Shown here: piece after piece, positions 19,377 to 27,625 of the stretch
Numbering within the stretch: position 1 is the first letter of the stretch
Layout of the letters: each line of letters begins with the position of its first letter
Origin: Bradyrhizobium erythrophlei
GTDB lineage: Bacteria > Pseudomonadota > Alphaproteobacteria > Rhizobiales > Xanthobacteraceae
Direction of reading: 5' to 3'
Assembly (NCBI RefSeq): GCF_900129505.1
Contig: NZ_LT670818.1
Span: forward strand, 1,302,001 to 1,366,000
DNA length: 64,000 nucleotides
The notes under the pieces: model-generated
Databases searched by the model: none
What the model was told of the DNA's origin: nothing
The model's input: only the letters and a program-made list of their open reading frames with translations
Translations under genes and position numbers: made by a program

Positions 19377-20999
19377 TCAGGCGGCGATCCCCTGATATCT
19401 GAACTCGGTCATCATCCCCGTTTCCGTATGGTAGAGGTTGTGACAGTGGAACGCCCACCGGCCCGGATTGTCGGCGTCGAAGGCGATGCGAACCCGGCCG
19501 CCCGCCGACACCAGCACGGTGTCGCGGACAGCGCCCTGCAACGCCTGGCCATTGATCGCCGTCACCTGAAACACGTGGCCGTGAAGATGGATCGGATGCG
19601 CCATCATCGAGGCGTTGACCAACTCGATCTCGACGCGCTGACCCTGGTTCAGCATCAGCGGCGTGATGCGCGGCCAGACCTCGCCGTTCATCGACCAGAC
19701 ATAGGGCTTCATGGCCCCGCCGAGGGTAATGGTGTGGACGATATCAGCAGGCCGCAATGCCAACGGTTGCGCGGCGGCCAGCCGGGCTTCCAGCGAATTG
19801 TCGACCGGCGGCGCCATTCCGGTGCCGTCCGCGATCCGGAAAATGCGCGCGCCTGCCGTGGCGAGGATGATTCCGGTCTGTCGTGCCGAGCCCTCCAGGC
19901 GTGCCAGAATGGGGAAGGTCCCTTCGGCCGGCAGATCGATCAGGATATCGAGCCGCTGCGCGATCGCGATCGGGAAGCGTTTTCCTGAGGCCGGCTGCAC
20001 CGCATGGCCGTCGGTTGCCACGACGTAGCCGGTCAGGTCGCCGAGATCGATCCAGAACTGGCTCGATGACGCGCCGTTGATGATGCGCAAGCGGACCCGG
20101 CCGCCGCGGTCGACGCGAACGATCTCGGGATCGGCGAGGGTTCGGTCGTTGGCGAGGAAAGCATCGTACTGAACGTCGTTCAGATCCATTCCGGTCATTC
20201 CGCTGCCCTTCTTGTCCATGCCCGAGCCCATGTTCACGGCTTTCATTGCGCCAGCCGGCACCTTCGACATCTTCATCCCCGCCATCGCCATGCCGATGGT
20301 GCCCTGGCCGGCCGGCATGGCCATCGCCGGCATATTTCCGCCGCCCTCCGTTCTCTGGGCCTGGGCGCGCGCATCGGCGACGCTGGTGCCGGTCAGGCCG
20401 GCGAGCACCTCTGCGGGCGTGCGAAAGGTGAAGTCGTGCAGCATGAGAACAATGTCCTGCCGATCCTCGCGCTGCGTTGTCTCATCCTCGACGATGAGCG
20501 GCGCGGTCAAAAGACTTTGTTCCTGCATGGCGTGATGCGAATGCATCCAGTAGGTGCCGGGAATCGGCGCGTAGTCGTAGCTCTCCATGGTGCCGTTCGC
20601 GATCGGCGGCGTCTGCGGCCAGGGGAACCCATCCTGCTTCCAGGGCGGCAACTGACCGTGCCAATGAACGAGGGTGCGTGCGCCCGTCTCGTTGGCAAGC
20701 TCGACCCGGAAGCGCTCGCCAGGGCTGAGGCGCAGGCCGGGCCGCCCCTCAGGTCCGGTAAGCCCAAAGACCCGCGCCGCCCGCCCGTTCACCTCCAGCA
20801 CCCGGGTTCCGGCTGTCAGCCGCTTGGCCGCGGGAGCGGCGGCGCGCGCTTTGGCGGATAACATGGCGGTAGCGAGCAAGCCGCCGACACCGCCAAGAAG
20901 GTCGCGGCGGGAGATGGCAAACGGTGGAACCAGCGCGGGCTTGGCGCCATTGCGCGGGCGAATTCCGTGATCAATTAGAGTTGTCTGACCGAATCTCAT
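19377..20999 (-). CDS. Tat-exported multicopper oxidase (CopA/CueO-like)
   Basis: Periplasmic laccase-type oxidase, 540 residues, probably oxidising Cu(I) or phenols. The Tat signal is ISRRDLLGGVGGLLATAML (about residues 30-50). All four copper-binding blocks are present: HWHGQLPPWKQDG, YWMHSHHAMQEQS, HPIHLHGHVFQV and HCHNLYHTETGM. A Met-rich insertion (about residues 225-275: MPAMAMPAGQG, MAMAGMKMSK, NMGSGMDKKGSGMTGMD) resembles the Cu(I)-binding segment of CueO/CopA and supports copper tolerance. ATG 20999 has GAGGAG ten bases upstream; an extension of 32 codons is open but Arg-rich and unlikely. An AraC regulator is transcribed divergently 111 bp away. Confidence 0.92.
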   Translation of the reverse strand: MRFGQTTLIDHGIRPRNGAKPALVPPFAISRRDLLGGVGGLLATAMLSAKARAAAPAAKRLTAGTRVLEVNGRAARVFGLTGPEGRPGLRLSPGERFRVELANETGARTLVHWHGQLPPWKQDGFPWPQTPPIANGTMESYDYAPIPGTYWMHSHHAMQEQSLLTAPLIVEDETTQREDRQDIVLMLHDFTFRTPAEVLAGLTGTSVADARAQAQRTEGGGNMPAMAMPAGQGTIGMAMAGMKMSKVPAGAMKAVNMGSGMDKKGSGMTGMDLNDVQYDAFLANDRTLADPEIVRVDRGGRVRLRIINGASSSQFWIDLGDLTGYVVATDGHAVQPASGKRFPIAIAQRLDILIDLPAEGTFPILARLEGSARQTGIILATAGARIFRIADGTGMAPPVDNSLEARLAAAQPLALRPADIVHTITLGGAMKPYVWSMNGEVWPRITPLMLNQGQRVEIELVNASMMAHPIHLHGHVFQVTAINGQALQGAVRDTVLVSAGGRVRIAFDADNPGRWAFHCHNLYHTETGMMTEFRYQGIAA

Positions 21000-21110
21000 G
21001 GCGATGTTCTCCTCGATGTCTCTGCGTTGGAGATGGGCTCGCCATGGAAGGCGTCCCATGTCCCGGCGGCTCGTTCGAATGGCTGCGCGGATCAATTTGG
21101 AGCGACCGGC

Positions 21111-22094
21111 GTGAACCCTGCGCGCCCCATCGACACCTTGAGCGGGCTGGCGCCGTTGCTGCGCGTGCGGCCGCGATTGCAGCAGCTATGCCGCTTCGGC
21201 TCACAATGGGCCGCGGACCACCCGCCGGAACCCGACCGGTGGGCGCCGTTTCACTTTCTCGTCAAAGGCAGTTGCGTCATCGAGCTGCGCGACCGAGGGC
21301 GGATGGTCAAGCTCTCGGCAGGCGACATCGCGGTGTTGCCGCATGGCAGTCCGCATGCGGTGCGCGGGCCGACGACGCCCGCCGGGGCGCGCGGGCCGTT
21401 CGGCATTCGCAAGCGCCCGCTTGGCGCCATCGAACTGGAAACCAATGTCGAGGGCGATGGCGAGACCGAGTTGATATGCGGCCGGCTGTGCTTTGAGGCG
21501 GCGGGCGAAAATCTGGTGCTCGCGGCGCTCCCCGAGATCATCGTGATGTCGACGGGCGACGGCGATACCGGCGGCGCGCGCCTGCGCATGCTGATGTCGG
21601 CGATCCACGAGGAACTGCAGGGCGTCCACGCCGGCGCCGAGGCGATTGCCACCGACCTTGCGAGCGCGCTGTTCGTCATGGTGGTGCGGATCCAGCTTGG
21701 CCGCGACGGCCGCAGCGGCTGCCTGTCGGGAACGCTGGCGCACCCGCAGATCGGCCGCACGGTGGCCGCCATGCTCGACGACCCGGCCCGGGACTGGACG
21801 CTGGACGAACTCGCCGCGTGCGCGCATGCCTCGCGCGCCAGCTTCGTGCGGATGTTCCGCAAAAGCGCGCAACAGTCGCCACTGGCGTTCCTCGCCGGTC
21901 TCAGGCTCGAGCTTGCCCAGCGCAAATTGTCCGCCACGTCCTTGCCGGTCGCCAAAATCGCTGATGAGGTCGGCTACAAGTCCGAGAGCGCCTTCAGCCG
22001 TGCGTTTCACCGCCACTTCGGCATGCGGCCCGGCGAAGTCCGCGAGGCGGTTTCACGAACGGCTCCCGCCATGATCCGCGAGGCGGCGGATTAG
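21111..22094 (+). CDS. AraC-family regulator with N-terminal cupin domain
   Basis: Transcription factor of about 327 residues. The N-terminal half is a Cupin_6-type sensor (WAPFHFLVKGSCVIELRDRG, LSAGDIAVLPHGSPHAVRG). The C-terminal pair of helix-turn-helix motifs is DWTLDELAACAHASRASFVR and LPVAKIADEVGYKSESAFSR, with FHRHFGMRPGEVR closing the domain. GTG 21111 is preferred because GGAG lies 8 bases upstream and the protein then starts like its family (LSGLAPLLRVRP); an ATG further up at 21027 would overlap the divergent promoter region. The position suggests control of the multicopper oxidase. Its stop overlaps the LuxR gene's stop by 4 bp, tail to tail. Confidence 0.9.
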   Translation: MNPARPIDTLSGLAPLLRVRPRLQQLCRFGSQWAADHPPEPDRWAPFHFLVKGSCVIELRDRGRMVKLSAGDIAVLPHGSPHAVRGPTTPAGARGPFGIRKRPLGAIELETNVEGDGETELICGRLCFEAAGENLVLAALPEIIVMSTGDGDTGGARLRMLMSAIHEELQGVHAGAEAIATDLASALFVMVVRIQLGRDGRSGCLSGTLAHPQIGRTVAAMLDDPARDWTLDELAACAHASRASFVRMFRKSAQQSPLAFLAGLRLELAQRKLSATSLPVAKIADEVGYKSESAFSRAFHRHFGMRPGEVREAVSRTAPAMIREAAD

Positions 22095-22660
22095 AGCGTG
22101 ATCGTCTCATGGCGGCGGCGCTCGGAAGCTTTCGCCACGGCTTCGGTGCGGGTCCGCGCGCCCAATTTCCGGAACAGCGATTCGACGTGGAATTTCACGG
22201 TGTGCAGCGAGATGTCGAGCCGGCGCGCAATCGCCTTGTTGGTCATGCCTTCGGCGAGCGCCGCCAGCACCTCGATCTCGCGCGGCGTCAGCAGGGCGTG
22301 ACCGAGGCTCTCGCGCATCGCGCCGAAGCCGCCTTCCCGTTCCCGTGCGCCCGGCAGGCGGACGATCAGGCCGGCTGCAACCGCGCGGATCGCCGCATCG
22401 ATCTGGCCTGCGTCGGCATCGGCCGACAGCACGCCGGGCATGTCATCATCGGCACCGCCGAGCGTGACGACAGGCCGGGTTTCGCCGGGCGGACTGTCGC
22501 CGTCGACCAGCACCACGTCGGCGGCGTCATCCACGCCGACGACGACATGTCCGGCCTCGACGACCACTTTGCCCAGGCTGGCACGGCGCGGCGCATCCTT
22601 TGCGTGGATGGCGACGCGGAGCCGCTCCACGAATACCGGGCTGCTTGCCAGATTGCTCAT
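22091..22660 (-). CDS. LuxR-family regulator with degenerate receiver
   Basis: A 189-residue DNA-binding protein. C-terminal LuxR/GerE helix-turn-helix is clear: LTPREIEVLAALAEGMTNKA, then IARRLDISLHTVKFHVESLF and RKLGARTRTEAV. The N-terminal 110 residues follow a receiver-like pattern (ADVVLVDGDSPPGET as strand 3, AGQIDAAIRAVAAG near the C-end) but lack the acidic pocket and conserved Lys of a true response regulator, so phosphorylation is doubtful. Its start overlaps the stop of the HtrA-like gene by four bases (ATGA type), implying translational coupling: the two products probably act together. Confidence 0.88.
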   Translation of the reverse strand: MSNLASSPVFVERLRVAIHAKDAPRRASLGKVVVEAGHVVVGVDDAADVVLVDGDSPPGETRPVVTLGGADDDMPGVLSADADAGQIDAAIRAVAAGLIVRLPGAREREGGFGAMRESLGHALLTPREIEVLAALAEGMTNKAIARRLDISLHTVKFHVESLFRKLGARTRTEAVAKASERRRHETITL

Positions 22661-23559
22661 GCGGCGTGCCTTTCAGCGATGGTGGTCTGAACCGCGATCA
22701 CCGCGCCGCCCCTGATCAGGCGAAGCTCGACCTTGCGCCCGATGCTGTCGGCGCCGAAATGCCGGGCGATTCTTCGCAGGCGATGCGCCGAGGTCCCGTC
22801 GACGCTGAGGATGATGTCGCCCGCCAGAATTCCCGCCTGCGCCGCCGGGCCGCCCTCGACCACCGACATCACCATCAGGCCGCTTGACTGGTCGGCGGTC
22901 TCGCGCAACGCATCCGGCACCGCGACGGGCTGTAACGCGACACCGAGCCAGCCACGCGCGATGTGGCCGTCCTTCAGTAGCTGCGGCACGACGCGTTCGA
23001 TGGTTGCGGTCGGAATGGCGATGACCTGGCCGCGCGGCCCGAAGGTCGACATGCCGAGAGTGCCGCCGGTGGCGTCGAAAACCGGCCCGCCCTCCTCGCG
23101 CCGAGCCAACCTCGCATCGAGCACGATGCGCCGGTCGATGAGACCGCCGCGGCTTGAGTGCCATTCGGAACCGGCGAGGTTGACGAGCCCCAGCCGCGCG
23201 CTGGCGCCACCCGTTCCGTCGGCGCCGATCACGAGCACAACTGCGCCGGTACGCGCCTCGCCCGCAACAATCGAAGGTGCTGCGATCGTGGCCGCCGGCC
23301 GCAGGATCGCAATATTGGTGGAGGGATCGCGGCCGGCGATCTTCGCCGAAACCACCGCGCCACCGGGCGCGACCAGTTCGAATTCTTCCTTGCGCGGCAG
23401 CGACTGCTCGGAGGCGACGACAACCCCGGAATGCCACAACAAGCCCGTGAGATGCCGCTCATGCGCCAGGCGGATCGCGACGACGGCGTTCTTGCCGGCT
23501 TCCGCGCGCGTGGCGAGCGCGTTCGAGAACTGGGCCAGCAAGTCTGGTTGATCGGGCAT
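22657..23559 (-). CDS. HtrA/DegP-like pseudoprotease with PDZ domain
   Basis: A 300-residue S1C trypsin-fold domain plus a C-terminal PDZ domain (SGLMVMSVVEGGPAAQAGIL, then GDIILSVDG). Every catalytic position is changed. The His of the usual TNxHVV is Gln52 in ASEQSL; the Asp of SDIAL is Asn82 in STNIAIL; the Ser of GNSGGP is Glu156 in REEGGP. There is also no signal peptide, whereas DegP-type proteins act in the periplasm. It therefore probably binds peptides or proteins without cutting them. ATG 23559 is preferred: AGGAG sits six bases before it, while the TTG two codons up lacks a site. Coupled by a 4-base overlap to the LuxR regulator downstream. Confidence 0.85.
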   Translation of the reverse strand: MPDQPDLLAQFSNALATRAEAGKNAVVAIRLAHERHLTGLLWHSGVVVASEQSLPRKEEFELVAPGGAVVSAKIAGRDPSTNIAILRPAATIAAPSIVAGEARTGAVVLVIGADGTGGASARLGLVNLAGSEWHSSRGGLIDRRIVLDARLARREEGGPVFDATGGTLGMSTFGPRGQVIAIPTATIERVVPQLLKDGHIARGWLGVALQPVAVPDALRETADQSSGLMVMSVVEGGPAAQAGILAGDIILSVDGTSAHRLRRIARHFGADSIGRKVELRLIRGGAVIAVQTTIAERHAA

Positions 23560-23673
23560 CGGCAACTCCTATCGGTCTAAGATAGGAACGAAACTGGACT
23601 TTCCATCACCTCCATACTATCGGCCGGACGGCCGGGTTCACCCCGGTCGTTTGACCGGGGCCGTATCTTCCCG

Positions 23674-23907
23674 GGCGACCGGATGGCGTTTAATCTCAAG
23701 GGGAACAGCAATCGGTTGATCGCAACCACAACAGGGGTATCGTGTGGATCAAATGGATCGGCATGCACAAGGACTACGACAGGATCGATGTGAAAGAGGT
23801 GCAGCATGGCGGGTAAGGTAAGGCCGATCCGGATCCGGCGTCTGCACGAGCGCCTTGGAATTTCGGCAGAAGTGCTGATCCGGCCAAGTCGAAAAAAAGC
23901 GGCGTGA
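23674..23907 (+). pseudogene. Decayed HigB-HigA toxin-antitoxin module
   Basis: Two overlapping scraps. The HigB-like part reads GDRMAFNLKGNSNRLIA, then shifts frame and continues NRGIVWIKWIGMHKDYDRID through KEVQHGG to the TAA at 23814-23816, the typical end of the HigB mRNA interferase. The HigA-like part starts at ATG 23806 overlapping it: MAGKVRPIRI joined directly to RRLHERLGISAEVLIRPSRK and a stop at 23905-23907. That joins the usual antitoxin start to its usual end and removes the helix-turn-helix between. The N-terminal half of HigB is gone too. A hairpin CCCCGGTC GTTT GACCGGGG lies at 23641-23660, upstream. Confidence 0.65.
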
Positions 23908-23938
23908 CCGGCGCCATCACATTCTTTCGTGCAGACCA

Positions 23939-24364
23939 ATGCCGATCAGCTTTCAGGACCTACTCCTCTCGTTCGAATTCGTCGGAAACAGCGTCGGCCA
24001 GCATCAGGCCATCCTGTGCCGGCGGACGAGCAAGATCTATTGGCATTCGGATTTCTCCGACCTGGACGAGTTCAACGATGAACTGCCCGATGACATCGAG
24101 GACGAAGCGAACTACGTCGCGATCCCCGACAAACGAGAGCTCGGTCTCGGCAAGCCGCTGGTGTTGGATTTTGCGCGCGAGTGCCTGCCAGACGATTTCG
24201 ACGACATCAGATGGATGTTCAGCAAAAGAGGTGCCTACAAAAAATTTCGAGCCTTGCTGATACGCAGAAACGTCCTTGATCGCTGGTACGATTTCGAGTC
24301 GAAGGCGACAGAACGAGCACTGCGCGAGTGGTGCGAGTTGAATTCGATAAGCGTCACCGACTGA
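23939..24364 (+). CDS. UPF0158-family protein
   Basis: A 141-residue acidic cytoplasmic protein. It matches the UPF0158 pattern: an N-terminal ISFQDLLLSFEFVG segment, an acidic DLDEFNDELPDDIED loop, YVAIPDKRELGLGKPLVLDF, and the C-terminal RWYDFESKATERALREWC. The function of the family is unknown. It directly follows the ruined HigBA scraps (31 bp) and converges on the VOC gene. No strong ribosome-binding site was seen before ATG 23939. Confidence 0.8.
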   Translation: MPISFQDLLLSFEFVGNSVGQHQAILCRRTSKIYWHSDFSDLDEFNDELPDDIEDEANYVAIPDKRELGLGKPLVLDFARECLPDDFDDIRWMFSKRGAYKKFRALLIRRNVLDRWYDFESKATERALREWCELNSISVTD

Positions 24365-24398
24365 CAACTCACAGTCCGCGCAAGGTATAGGCGACGGC

Positions 24399-24427
24399 CA
24401 TCGGGTCGCGCGAATGCGCGCCCGATG
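24399..24427. terminator. Possible bidirectional terminator hairpin
   Basis: CATCGGG (24399-24405) pairs with CCCGATG (24421-24427) with further GC pairing inside. It lies between the convergent UPF0158 and VOC genes. There is no strong T tract, so the assignment is weak. Confidence 0.35.
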
Positions 24428-24502
24428 ATTATTACGTCCTACGGCGCTTTCGACTAAACCGGTCCGTGATTGTCCCGACGCAAGCCGCGCAGGAGACCGG
24501 CC

Positions 24503-25111
24503 CTACTTCATCGGCTCCGTCGTCATCCAGAGCAGCGTCTTCGCATCCTTCTCGTAAGCCATGCCCCTGGGATAGCTGATCAGCTCCATCTGCTGCCCCC
24601 AGGGGGTAAAGAAATAGAGGATAGACTGGCCGGCCGCAGGGCCTTCCTTGATCGGGATCGGCCCTTGCAACGTCTTGACGTCCTTTTCCTTCAGGTAAGC
24701 CGCTGCCTTGTCGATGTCGTCGACATACAGCGCGATATGGTGGCCGCCGATATCGCTGTTCTTCGGCAAGGTCTTGGCCTGGTCGGGCGCCTCGTACTGA
24801 AACAGCTCGATGTTGGAGCCGTAGCCGCAGCGGACCATGCTGATCTCGTCGATGACGGCCCGCGGATTGACGTTGACGACGTCCTGCATGAACGTTCCCT
24901 TGTCATCCGAGAACGGCCCGAACGACATCGCATGCGAACAGCCGATCACGTCGGTGAAGAAGGCGGTGGCCGCCTTCACATCCGGCACGGTGATGCCGGT
25001 ATGATCGTGGCCGCGCAGGCCCGGAATCGAATCCGCCGAGGCCGGCTGGGACGATATCGCCAGCGCGGCGATAGCGCCGAGCAGGAAACTGGATCTTGTC
25101 ATCTTGGTCAT
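24503..25111 (-). CDS. Exported VOC-superfamily (glyoxalase/dioxygenase fold) protein
   Basis: A 202-residue protein with a signal peptide (SSFLLGAIAALAISSQPASA, cleavage near residue 26), unusual for VOC proteins, which are mostly cytoplasmic. Two beta-alpha-beta-beta-beta modules are visible: the first starts GHDHTGITVPDVKAATAFF, the second GHHIALYVDDIDKAAAYL and ends ILYFFTPWGQQMELISYP. Candidate metal ligands are His in the HDHTGI and HHIALYV strands and the Glu in QQMELI. The substrate is unknown. AGAGGAG precedes ATG 25111. The SDR gene ending the importer operon lies 57 bp upstream on the same strand and could be co-transcribed. Confidence 0.85.
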   Translation of the reverse strand: MTKMTRSSFLLGAIAALAISSQPASADSIPGLRGHDHTGITVPDVKAATAFFTDVIGCSHAMSFGPFSDDKGTFMQDVVNVNPRAVIDEISMVRCGYGSNIELFQYEAPDQAKTLPKNSDIGGHHIALYVDDIDKAAAYLKEKDVKTLQGPIPIKEGPAAGQSILYFFTPWGQQMELISYPRGMAYEKDAKTLLWMTTEPMK

Positions 25112-25167
25112 GGTTACTCCTCTGGTACGATGGCGCAGCTTTAAAAAAAGTTCCTGAAGTCGCGGGC

Positions 25168-25887
25168 TCAGCCCGGCGACGCTAGTTGACGTTCGACCGC
25201 CTTCGCATCATGGGCGAGACCTTGCGCGATGCCGCGGGCCATGTCGCCGACATAGATTTCTTCCTCGCCCGCCTCGAAACCGTCGAGGATTTCCGCCGCG
25301 GCATCGGCCGTCGTCATTTTCGGAATCGTCAGCATCTCGGTCATCCGCGTGTCGACCGCGCCGGGCAGCGCCGCGGCGACCCGGACGCCCTGCGGCGCGA
25401 GTTCGCCGCGCAGCCCTTGCGTCAGGCTGAGTGCGGCCGCCTTCGACGCGCAATAGGACCCCATGAACGGCAGGTTCACCCGCGCCAGGATTGTCAGCAT
25501 GTTGAGGACGGCGCCGTGATTGGCGGTCAGCGCCGGCGCGAAGGCCCGCGTCACGCGCAGCGGCGCAAGATAATTGGCTTCGATTTCCTCATAGGCCATC
25601 GCGAGGCCAGGCGCTGTCAGGAAGCTGGTGTTGTGGTTGACGCCGGCATTGTTGATCAGGAGCGTGACGTCGGTCGCCGCCGCCGCGGCTTTGGCGACGT
25701 CCTCGTCGCTGGTGACGTCCATCTTGATCGGCACCAGATGCGGGGATGCAGCAAGCGCGGAAATATCCCGCGCGGCGGCGTAGATCTTGGCGGCGCCGCG
25801 GGCCGTCAGCGCCGAGATGAGCGCCTGGGCGATCGCGCCGGTAGCCCCGGTGATGAAGACGACAGAACCCTTGATAGTCTCGGTCAT
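25168..25887 (-). CDS. Short-chain dehydrogenase/reductase (SDR), last gene of importer operon
   Basis: NAD(P)-dependent oxidoreductase of 239 residues. The Rossmann cofactor motif is VFITGATGAIAQALI (residues about 9-23), the structural NNAG is seen in LLINNAGVNH, and the catalytic YxxxK is YCASKAAALS (about residue 150). The start overlaps the ATPase gene's stop by four bases, so translation is coupled to the ABC importer; the enzyme probably acts on what that importer brings in. The substrate cannot be read from the sequence. Confidence 0.9.
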   Translation of the reverse strand: MTETIKGSVVFITGATGAIAQALISALTARGAAKIYAAARDISALAASPHLVPIKMDVTSDEDVAKAAAAATDVTLLINNAGVNHNTSFLTAPGLAMAYEEIEANYLAPLRVTRAFAPALTANHGAVLNMLTILARVNLPFMGSYCASKAAALSLTQGLRGELAPQGVRVAAALPGAVDTRMTEMLTIPKMTTADAAAEILDGFEAGEEEIYVGDMARGIAQGLAHDAKAVERQLASPG

Positions 25888-26741
25888 GCGGCTGATCCTT
25901 GGCTGTAGGGGGTGACAATCGGGCTGGCATCGTCCAGCCAGCCCGGCTCGACGTCAGGCAACGGAATCGCGGACAGAAGCTGCCGCGTGTAGGGATGCTG
26001 CGGGGAGTTGAAGATCCGGGCGACCGGGCCGTATTCGACGACTTCGCCGGCTTGCAGGATCGCGACGTCGTCGCAGAGCACGCGCACGACCGACAGATCG
26101 TGGCTGATGAACACCATGGTGAGACCGAGCCTGGCGCGCAGCTCGCGCAGCAGCAGCAGGATATGCGCTTGCGTCGAGACGTCGAGCCCGGACACGATCT
26201 CGTCGGCGACGATGAAGTCCGGCTGCAGCGCCAGTGCGCGTGCGATCCCCGCCCGCTGGCGCTGGCCTCCCGAAAGCTCGTGCGGATAGCGGTCGGCAAA
26301 GCCGGCCGGGAGGCCGACGAGATCGAGCAGCGCGGCGGCGCGCTCGCGCCGGTCCCGCCGTCCCTTCAAGCGTCCGTACACGCTAAGCGGACGCGTCAGC
26401 GTCACACCCAGCCGCAGCCGCGGATTCAACGACGACTGCGGGTCCTGGAAAATCATCTGGATGCGGGCGCGCAGCGGCCGCATCTCGGTCTCGTTGAGAC
26501 GGCTGATTTCGACGCCGTCGAACTGGATGCCGCCGGAGGTGGGCTGCAACAGCCGCACCAGCAGCCGGCCGAGCGTGGTCTTGCCGGAACCGGACTCGCC
26601 CACGAGGCCGAGCACGGAGCCGCGCGGCACCGCGAGGTCGACCCGCTTGACCACCTCGCGCAGCACCGGCCGGCGGAACAGCCCGACGCGCTCCGGATAC
26701 GCAAAGCTCAAGTTGCCGGTCCGGAGCAGAATCTCGGTCAT
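25884..26741 (-). CDS. ABC transporter ATP-binding protein, DppF/OppF type
   Basis: Second ATPase of a peptide/opine/nickel-family importer, 285 residues. Walker A GESGSGKTTLG, Q-loop MIFQDPQSSLNP, signature ELSGGQRQRAGIARAL, Walker B DFIVADEIVSGLD, H-loop VFISHDLS, and the family's C-terminal oligopeptide-binding-protein signature region HPYTRQLLSAIPLPD. ATG 26741 is chosen since it overlaps the DppD-type stop by four bases, as at the other junctions in this operon; the open extension of 16 codons is Arg/Pro-rich. Confidence 0.93.
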   Translation of the reverse strand: MTEILLRTGNLSFAYPERVGLFRRPVLREVVKRVDLAVPRGSVLGLVGESGSGKTTLGRLLVRLLQPTSGGIQFDGVEISRLNETEMRPLRARIQMIFQDPQSSLNPRLRLGVTLTRPLSVYGRLKGRRDRRERAAALLDLVGLPAGFADRYPHELSGGQRQRAGIARALALQPDFIVADEIVSGLDVSTQAHILLLLRELRARLGLTMVFISHDLSVVRVLCDDVAILQAGEVVEYGPVARIFNSPQHPYTRQLLSAIPLPDVEPGWLDDASPIVTPYSQGSAA

Positions 26742-27625
26742 GACGGCGCCGTCGCGGTCAGCCGGTCGAGGCGATGAGCTTCGGCCCACAGGCTATCGAT
26801 CAGGGCGGGCGGCACCGGACGCAGCGCCTCGGCCGGCCGGTCGGCGCGCGGCGTCGCCGCCAGCAGCGCGCGCGTATAGGGATGGCGCGGCCGCGTCAGC
26901 ACATCGGCGGTCTCTCCCTCCTCGAGCACACGCCCCGCATGCAGCACGGTCATGGTGCGGCAGATCTTGGCGACCACGCCGAGGTCGTGGGTGACGAACA
27001 AGACCGCCGCACCATGGCGCTGCCGCAGGCGTTCCACCAGCTGCAGCACCTGGCGCTGCACCGTGACATCGAGCGCGGTGGTCGGCTCGTCCGCGATCAC
27101 GAGGCTCGGATCGCAGGCGAACGCCATTGCGATGAGCACGCGCTGGCGCATCCCGCCGGAGAGCTCATGCGGATAGAGTTCCAGCACCCGCCGCGGCTCG
27201 CGGATCGCGACCTCGGCGAGCAGATCAACCGCGCGCGCCAGCGCGTCGCGCTTGGACAGCGCAAGGTGGTGCCGCAGCAGGATCGCGATCTGCCCGCCGA
27301 CGCGCTTGACCGGATTGAGCGAGGTCATCGGGTCCTGCGGAATCAGCGCGATGCGGCGGCCGAGCAGGCTGCGCCGCTCCGGCTCGGGCATCGCGACGAG
27401 GTCGCGTCCTTCGAAGGAGATCTTCCCGGCCGCGATGATGGCGTTGGCGGGCAACAGCCCGAGCACAGCACGTCCCAGCATCGACTTGCCGGCGCCGGAT
27501 TCGCCGACCAGTCCGCGGACTTCGCCGGGCTCGAGCTCGAGGCTGACGCCACGCAGCACATTGGCCGAACCTGATCCCTCGCCGATCGCGACGTGCAGGC
27601 CCTGGACGGAAAGCACTGCTGTCAT
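26738..27625 (-). CDS. ABC transporter ATP-binding protein, DppD/OppD type
   Basis: First ATPase of the importer, 295 residues, cytoplasmic face of the membrane complex. Walker A GESGAGKSMLG, Q-loop ALIPQDPMTSLNPV, signature HELSGGMRQRVLIAMA, Walker B SLVIADEPTTALD, H-loop LFVTHDLG, then HPYTRALLAATPRAD at the C-end as in the oligopeptide/dipeptide group. Overlaps the permease gene upstream and the second ATPase gene downstream by four bases each. The two ATPases pair as a heterodimer in this transporter family. Confidence 0.93.
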   Translation of the reverse strand: MTAVLSVQGLHVAIGEGSGSANVLRGVSLELEPGEVRGLVGESGAGKSMLGRAVLGLLPANAIIAAGKISFEGRDLVAMPEPERRSLLGRRIALIPQDPMTSLNPVKRVGGQIAILLRHHLALSKRDALARAVDLLAEVAIREPRRVLELYPHELSGGMRQRVLIAMAFACDPSLVIADEPTTALDVTVQRQVLQLVERLRQRHGAAVLFVTHDLGVVAKICRTMTVLHAGRVLEEGETADVLTRPRHPYTRALLAATPRADRPAEALRPVPPALIDSLWAEAHRLDRLTATAPS

